45,320 nucleotides of DNA from Acidobacteriota bacterium (lineage in GTDB: Bacteria > Acidobacteriota > Holophagae > Holophagales > Holophagaceae). The notes below the pieces were generated by a model, which saw only the letters and a program-made list of their open reading frames with translations, was not told where the DNA came from and searched no databases. The stretch spans positions 1 to 45,320 of the forward strand of contig JAKAMQ010000003.1 of NCBI GenBank assembly GCA_021812805.1. The letters run 5' to 3'. Positions 41,068 through 45,320 of this stretch are shown here, one piece after another (position 1 is the first letter of the stretch; every line of letters starts with the position of its first letter). The position numbers and the translations under genes are program-made.

Positions 41068-42300
41068 ATGGAGCTTCTCCTGGTCGAGGACAAGGACAGT
41101 TTCCGGCGCCTGCTCACCCGGGCCCTGGAGGGGTCCGCCTGGTCCGTGCGAGCGGTGGGGGATCCCCAGGAGGCCCTGGCCGCCCTGGCGGAACGCCCCG
41201 CCCAGGTGCTGGTGACGGATCTCCGCCTGCCGGGCATGAGCGGGCTGGAACTCATCCGCCGGGCCCGCCGCCTCCAGCCGGCCCTGCGGGTGGTGCTGAT
41301 GTCCGCCTTCGGAGAACCGAAGGACATCGTGGAGGCCATGAAGCTCGGGGCGGATGACTTCCTGCCCAAGCCCTTCGACCTGGATGCCTTCCTGGCCCTG
41401 CTGGAGCATCTCCGGGCCCTGGCCATGGCGCCCCCGCCCAATCCCGCGGAACCCTGGATCGCCCACAGCCCCGCCATGCAGGCGCTCGACGCGGCCCTGC
41501 GGCGCACCGCGGATTCGCACCTGCCCACCCTCTTCCGGGGAGAGCAGGGCGCCGGCAAGGCGCGGTGCGCGCGGCGCCTCCACCTCCTCCGCCACCCCGC
41601 CGCCCCCTACTTCAGCCTCCAGGCGGCCTCGCTGGGACCGGAGGGCCCTGAGCCCGGGATCCTCCAGCTCCTGCAAGGGGGCAGCCTCTTGCTGGCGGGG
41701 CTCGACCAGCTGCGACCCGAGGCCGTCCCGGCCCTGACCCGGGCCCTGGACAGCCCACCGGGACGGGCGGTGCATTGGATGGCCGCCGCGCCGGAGGGCT
41801 ACACCCTGCCCACCTCTCTGGCCCAGCACCTCGGTCTCCTGGAGCTGCGAGTGCCGCCCCTCCGGGAACGTCGGGAGGATCTCCTGCCCCTGCTCCGGCT
41901 GTTCCTGGAGTGGGATGCCGCCCGGCAAGGCCGACCGGCGCCCTGGCTCGCCCCGGGCGTGGAACGCGCCCTCCTGGGCTATGCCTGGCCCGGGAACGTC
42001 CGGGAACTGGAGCACCTAGCGGGACGCGCCCTGGGCTGCGCGGAAGGGCTGGTCATCCACCAGCTCCCCGACCTGGGCCCCCCGGAAGCCCCGCCCCTGG
42101 CCCTTTCCTGGCCCGGGGAGGGCCCCCTGGAGGCGCGCCTGAAGGCCGTCGCCCGCGAGGCCGAACGCCGGATCCTGGCCCGGGTGCTGCGCGAATCGGC
42201 ACACGATCTGCCAGCCGCCGCCGAACGCCTGGGCCTCACCCCCCGATCCCTCGCCCAGCGCTTGCGGGATCATGGGATCCCTCTGGAAGATGAAGCATGA
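41068..42300 (+). CDS. NtrC-family regulator with degenerate AAA+ domain
   Basis: The protein has 410 residues. The receiver is complete (E7/D8, acceptor D51 in VTDLRLPGM, K in LPKPFDL). The AAA+ domain has a Walker A (GEQGAGK, K164), but the GAFTGA loop that contacts sigma-54 is missing: about 20 residues are absent between the Walker A helix and the Walker B strand. The Walker B itself is GGSLLLAGLDQL instead of GGTLFLDEI. The later PPLRERREDLLPLL, YAWPGNVRELEHL and a Fis-type helix-turn-helix (AAERLGLTPRSLAQRL) are kept. It should bind DNA but probably cannot activate sigma-54. It overlaps the moxR-type gene. Confidence 0.85.
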   Translation: MELLLVEDKDSFRRLLTRALEGSAWSVRAVGDPQEALAALAERPAQVLVTDLRLPGMSGLELIRRARRLQPALRVVLMSAFGEPKDIVEAMKLGADDFLPKPFDLDAFLALLEHLRALAMAPPPNPAEPWIAHSPAMQALDAALRRTADSHLPTLFRGEQGAGKARCARRLHLLRHPAAPYFSLQAASLGPEGPEPGILQLLQGGSLLLAGLDQLRPEAVPALTRALDSPPGRAVHWMAAAPEGYTLPTSLAQHLGLLELRVPPLRERREDLLPLLRLFLEWDAARQGRPAPWLAPGVERALLGYAWPGNVRELEHLAGRALGCAEGLVIHQLPDLGPPEAPPLALSWPGEGPLEARLKAVAREAERRILARVLRESAHDLPAAAERLGLTPRSLAQRLRDHGIPLEDEA

Positions 42301-43298
42301 CGATCCCGTCCGAAGAGGGCCCCATGACCCTGCCCCCGCCCGTCCTCGCGCCTCCGCCCCCGCGCGGGCCCGAGACCCTGCGTCCCGCCGTGCTGGCGGG
42401 CCTGGCCGCCCTGGAGAACGTCGTGGTGGGCAAGGGCCCCCAGGTGCGCCGCAGCCTGGCCGCCCTGCTGGCGGGCGGCCATGTGCTGCTGGAGGATCTG
42501 CCGGGCGTCGGCAAGACCACCCTCGCCAAGGGGCTCTCCCGCATTCTGGGCGGCAGTTTCCAGCGCGTGCAGGGCACCAACGACCTGCTGCCCTCGGATC
42601 TGCTGGGCATGCACCTGTGGGATGCCCAGGCCCAGGCCTTCCGCTTCCAGCCCGGACCCGTGTTCTGCAACGTGCTGCTGCTCGACGAGCTCAACCGCAT
42701 CGGTCCCAAGACCCAGAGCGCGATGCTGGAGGTGATGGTCGAGGGCCAGGTCACCCTGGATCGCAGCACCTTGAGCCTGCCGGATCCCTTCTTCGTCATC
42801 GCCACCCAGAACCCCCTGGATCACGCCGGAACCTTCCCCCTGCCCGAAAGCCAGCTGGACCGGTTCTCCTGCGCCCTGCACCTGGGCCATCCGGCCCCGG
42901 AAGCCGAGCGCCGCATCCTGCGCGGCGAGGCGGGACTGGATCGCCTGGATACCCTCGTCCCGCCGCTGGATCTCGAAGGCTGGCGGCAGGCCCGCATGGC
43001 GGTGAAGGGGGTGCGTCTCTCGGATCCCCTGCTGGTCTATGCGGAGCGCGTGGTGGCGCGGCTCCGGGCTGACGGCGGATTCTGCTCCACCCGCGCCGTC
43101 AAGCACTGGCTGGGGCTGGCCCAGGCGGAAGCCTGGCTGGCCGGCCGCGACTTCGCGACCCCCGACGACCTGCAATCCAGTCTGGCGGACACCATGGCCC
43201 ACCGTGGCCAGCTCGACGAGCGCCGCCTCAGCCGCAGCGAGCGCCGGGAGCAGCTGACCCGCCTCCTCGGGGAGCTTCCCGTGGGCTGGTCCGGATGA
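42297..43298 (+). CDS. MoxR-family AAA+ ATPase
   Basis: The protein has 333 residues. Walker A LPGVGKTTLAK (K73), Walker B VLLLDELNR, sensor 1 IATQNP and the arginine finger region LPESQLDRFSCAL are intact. MoxR proteins act as chaperones that assemble metal- or cofactor-containing complexes, usually beside von Willebrand-factor A proteins, but none is seen here. The ATG overlaps the previous stop (ATGA); a second in-frame Met at codon 10 could also start translation. The next gene also overlaps its stop. Confidence 0.92.
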   Translation: MTIPSEEGPMTLPPPVLAPPPPRGPETLRPAVLAGLAALENVVVGKGPQVRRSLAALLAGGHVLLEDLPGVGKTTLAKGLSRILGGSFQRVQGTNDLLPSDLLGMHLWDAQAQAFRFQPGPVFCNVLLLDELNRIGPKTQSAMLEVMVEGQVTLDRSTLSLPDPFFVIATQNPLDHAGTFPLPESQLDRFSCALHLGHPAPEAERRILRGEAGLDRLDTLVPPLDLEGWRQARMAVKGVRLSDPLLVYAERVVARLRADGGFCSTRAVKHWLGLAQAEAWLAGRDFATPDDLQSSLADTMAHRGQLDERRLSRSERREQLTRLLGELPVGWSG

Positions 43299-44095
43299 GA
43301 CTCGACGCATCCGTCGGCCAGCTCCTGCAGGAGGCGCGGGTCGCCCGAGGGCTCTCCCGGGAAGCCCTCGCCCACGATCTCAAGCTGCCCCTGCGCTGCA
43401 TCGAGGCCATCGAAGGCGATGACTGGGACAGCCTCCCCCCTGGCCGAGCCCGCCCCCTGGCGCGCCAGATGGCGGAGCGCCTGGAGGTGGACCTCGATCT
43501 GCACACAGGCGCCTTCCACGATGTGCCCGGCTCCGTGGAGCTGCCGCCGCCCGATCCCCGCCAGGAACGCCTCGAGCGCGTGGTGATGGGGCTCCTCACC
43601 TTGGCCTCCCTCGCGGTGATCCTGTGGCTGGTGGTCCCCGGCCCCAACCTGGGGCGCCGGCCCGAACGCGCCCGGGCCCTGGCCGTGGGACCGGCGCCGC
43701 TGCCCTCCCCGCCCCCGCCCGCCACCGGCCCCAATCCGGTGCTCGGGGAACTGCTGCCCGAAGCGCCGGTCACCGACGCGGGCATCCTGGTAAGCCTGCG
43801 CGCCGTGGATCCCTGCGAAGCGAGCATCCAGGCCGGCGATGGTAGCCAGCTCCAGCACTCCCTGCGCGTCTCCGAGCCCTGGCGCCTGCGGGTGAAGGGG
43901 CCCTTCAGCCTCTCCCTGGACAACGCCGGCGTGGTAACCGTGGAGGTGGCGGGCCACCGCATCCTTCACGGCCAGAGCGTCGGCGCCGCGTGGACCGGCC
44001 AGTTCGACGCCGAAGGGAACTGGCTGAAGCCGCCGCCTCCGGCCCCTCCCGACACCCCGGTTCCCCCCTCCGATTCCGAAAGCGATTCCGAATGA
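43295..44095 (+). CDS. RodZ-like helix-turn-helix membrane protein
   Basis: The protein has 266 residues. The N-terminus is an Xre-type helix-turn-helix as in RodZ (LLQEARVARGLSREALAHDLKL, IEAIEGDDWDSLPPG). A single transmembrane helix at about 90-113 (VVMGLLTLASLAVILWLVV) leads to a Pro-rich linker and a periplasmic DUF4115-like beta domain (ILVSLRAVDPCEASIQAG, WRLRVKGPFSLSLDNAG). RodZ couples the MreB cytoskeleton to the cell wall machinery. The C-terminus ends in Pro and SESDSE. It starts in the stop of the MoxR gene and overlaps the next gene. Confidence 0.82.
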   Translation: MRLDASVGQLLQEARVARGLSREALAHDLKLPLRCIEAIEGDDWDSLPPGRARPLARQMAERLEVDLDLHTGAFHDVPGSVELPPPDPRQERLERVVMGLLTLASLAVILWLVVPGPNLGRRPERARALAVGPAPLPSPPPPATGPNPVLGELLPEAPVTDAGILVSLRAVDPCEASIQAGDGSQLQHSLRVSEPWRLRVKGPFSLSLDNAGVVTVEVAGHRILHGQSVGAAWTGQFDAEGNWLKPPPPAPPDTPVPPSDSESDSE

Positions 44096-45201
44096 GCCTG
44101 CATCCCATCGTTGACCGCTTCCTGCGGGGCCAACTCCCCGAAGCCATGGCCCAGGCCCTCACCGGTGGCGCCCTGCCCGTCCCGGCCCCGGACATGCTCG
44201 CGGCGTTGTCCCATGCCGTCCTCACGGACACGCCCTATGCGGAGCGGGCCATCGGCGCCCTTCAGGCCCTGCCCGAATCCGTACTCACAGGCCTGCTGCT
44301 CGGCCCCGTGGATCCGCCCTCCAGCCTCCAGCTCATCCTCTGCCACCGCAAGGAACCCGGCCTGCTGGAAGCGGCGCTGCTGAACCCGGCGCTCACGGCG
44401 GAGATCGTGGAAGCCGCGGTGCCATCCCTGCCCGGCAGCGTCCTCGAGATCGTGCTCAACAACCAGGTGCTCTGGATGCAGCGCCCGCGGATCCTGGACC
44501 TGCTCGAGGAACATCCCCAGGCCGAATATGTCATCAAGCGGCGCGTCAACGAGTTCCGCTTCGAGGTGCTGCGCCTGGTGCCCGAAGAGGTCAAGAACGA
44601 GCGGCTGGAAATCATTGATGAAGTCGAGGCCGGCCGCCTGGACCGCGCGTGGTCCGAACTGCCCCTGCCCAAGGAGGCCACCTCCGAGGAAGTGGAAGCC
44701 GAGGCGGAACCCGAGGACATCGCCGCCGCCCGGAAGGCCCTGCACGAAGGCCCGCTCCTGGACGACGAAGGCAACGAGATCACCCTCACGCTCACCCAGC
44801 GGATCGCCCGGTTGCGCACCAACCAGAAGATCATCCTCGCCCTCAAAGGCGGCAAGGAGGAGCGCACCATCCTCATCCGCGAAGCCAACCGGCTCATCCA
44901 GGTGAACGTCATCCGCAACGGACGCATCACCGAGGGCGAGGTGGCCTACATCGCCCAGATGCGCACCGTGAACGAGGAAGTCCTCCGCATCATTTCGAGC
45001 ACCCGCGACTGGATGAAGAAATACCCCATCACCAAGAACCTCGTCATGAACCCGCGGACCCCGCTGCCGCTCTCCCTCACCCACTTCAAGCGCCTGCTGG
45101 AGTCCGACCTCAAGCTGCTCATGAAAGACCGGAACGTCTCCGAACTCCTGCGCCGCGAGGCCAAGCGCATGGTGGACGCCAAAGCCCAGGGGCGGGGCTA
45201 G
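44092..45201 (+). CDS. Conserved-looking protein of unknown function
   Basis: The protein has 369 residues, mostly helical and soluble, with no signal peptide. The N-terminal half has repeats of hydrophobic helices (LGPVDPPSSLQLIL, NPALTAEIVEAAVPSLPG, VLEIVLNNQVLW), HEAT-like in style, followed by an acidic stretch (EEVEAEAEPED). The C-terminal half is basic (RIARLRTNQKIILALKGG, ILIREANRLIQVNVIRNGRI). I recognise no family. The overlap with the RodZ-like gene (ATGA) makes it the fourth gene of an operon with the NtrC-like regulator and MoxR. Confidence 0.75.
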   Translation: MSLHPIVDRFLRGQLPEAMAQALTGGALPVPAPDMLAALSHAVLTDTPYAERAIGALQALPESVLTGLLLGPVDPPSSLQLILCHRKEPGLLEAALLNPALTAEIVEAAVPSLPGSVLEIVLNNQVLWMQRPRILDLLEEHPQAEYVIKRRVNEFRFEVLRLVPEEVKNERLEIIDEVEAGRLDRAWSELPLPKEATSEEVEAEAEPEDIAAARKALHEGPLLDDEGNEITLTLTQRIARLRTNQKIILALKGGKEERTILIREANRLIQVNVIRNGRITEGEVAYIAQMRTVNEEVLRIISSTRDWMKKYPITKNLVMNPRTPLPLSLTHFKRLLESDLKLLMKDRNVSELLRREAKRMVDAKAQGRG

Positions 45202-45237
45202 CCCCCGTGCCCGGCCCTGCGGTAGACTGACCCCCAC

Positions 45238-45312
45238 GCGGGCGTAGTTCAGTGGTAGAACGCAAGCTTCCCAAGCTTGATGTCGTGGGTTCAATCCCCA
45301 TCGCCCGCTCCA
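45238..45312 (+). tRNA. tRNA-Gly(CCC)
   Basis: A complete cloverleaf: acceptor GCGGGCG/CGCCCGC, D loop with AGTGGTAG, anticodon stem CAAGC/GCTTG around loop TTCCCAA with anticodon CCC at 45270-45272, T loop GGGTTCAATCCC, discriminator T and encoded CCA at 45310-45312. It reads GGG glycine codons. Confidence 0.96.
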
Positions 45313-45320
45313 ACACCAAG

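Overview
The window is a stretch of high-GC bacterial chromosome carrying mostly long, tightly packed genes with ATGA-type start/stop overlaps. The mix of genes suggests an Acidobacteriota bacterium of the Holophagaceae (Geothrix-like). That mix is a MASE1 hybrid kinase, a cytochrome-porin fusion, a fused aroD-aroE and MotAB without nearby flagellar genes. The assignment rests on gene style rather than on a marker gene.

Layout. (1) 1-8.07 kb: a signalling block (a two-receiver protein, a MASE1/GAF/PAS/GAF histidine kinase, a stand-alone receiver and a REC-PAS-kinase-REC hybrid) interrupted by a secreted M6-like metalloprotease gene. (2) 8.1-11.67 kb: a CcsA/HemX-type membrane protein overlapping hemA, then convergent motB-motA. 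(3) 11.8-20.1 kb: a Sec-secreted Rhs/YD-repeat protein of 1,897 residues on the minus strand. Its C-terminal tip is AT-rich and is followed by an AT-rich array of alternating toxin-tip remnants and small signal-peptide proteins. I read this as rhs-CT1-imm1-[CT2 remnant]-imm2-[CT3 remnant]-imm3. Four GTTAA boxes at an exact 10-bp period lie just upstream of rhs. (4) 20.2-24.6 kb: a SAM methyltransferase, a bifunctional Rel/SpoT, a NUDIX hydrolase and a small protein. (5) 24.6-37.0 kb: a copper/silver-type metal-handling region. It holds a seven-gene minus-strand operon (Cys/His-rich secreted protein, CusC-, CusB- and CusA-like efflux pump, two YHS-like metal-binding proteins and a His-rich micro-membrane protein), another YHS-like protein, and a monoheme cytochrome c. 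It also holds a Cyc2-like cytochrome-porin fusion and an OmpR-type response regulator/kinase pair. (6) 37.0-45.3 kb: housekeeping genes (DAO-type oxidoreductase, mazG, an aroD-aroE fusion) and a four-gene operon. The operon comprises an NtrC-like regulator with a degenerate ATPase, a MoxR ATPase, a RodZ-like protein and an unknown conserved protein. The region ends with tRNA-Gly(CCC).

Non-coding structure. A dispersed hairpin repeat occurs three times in sense orientation, each time starting within 10 bp of a stop codon (24.0, 38.1 and 41.0 kb). Two compensatory base-pair swaps between copies 1 and 3 argue that the stem is maintained. A partial inverted copy is embedded in the 3' end of mazG.

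The most notable items are the Rhs toxin-tip/immunity array, where everything points to periplasmic, probably peptidoglycan, targets; the phased GTTAA array in front of it; the hairpin repeat family; and the Cyc2-like cytochrome-porin next to a metal-responsive regulator pair. All functional calls come from reading motifs by eye; no database search was run.
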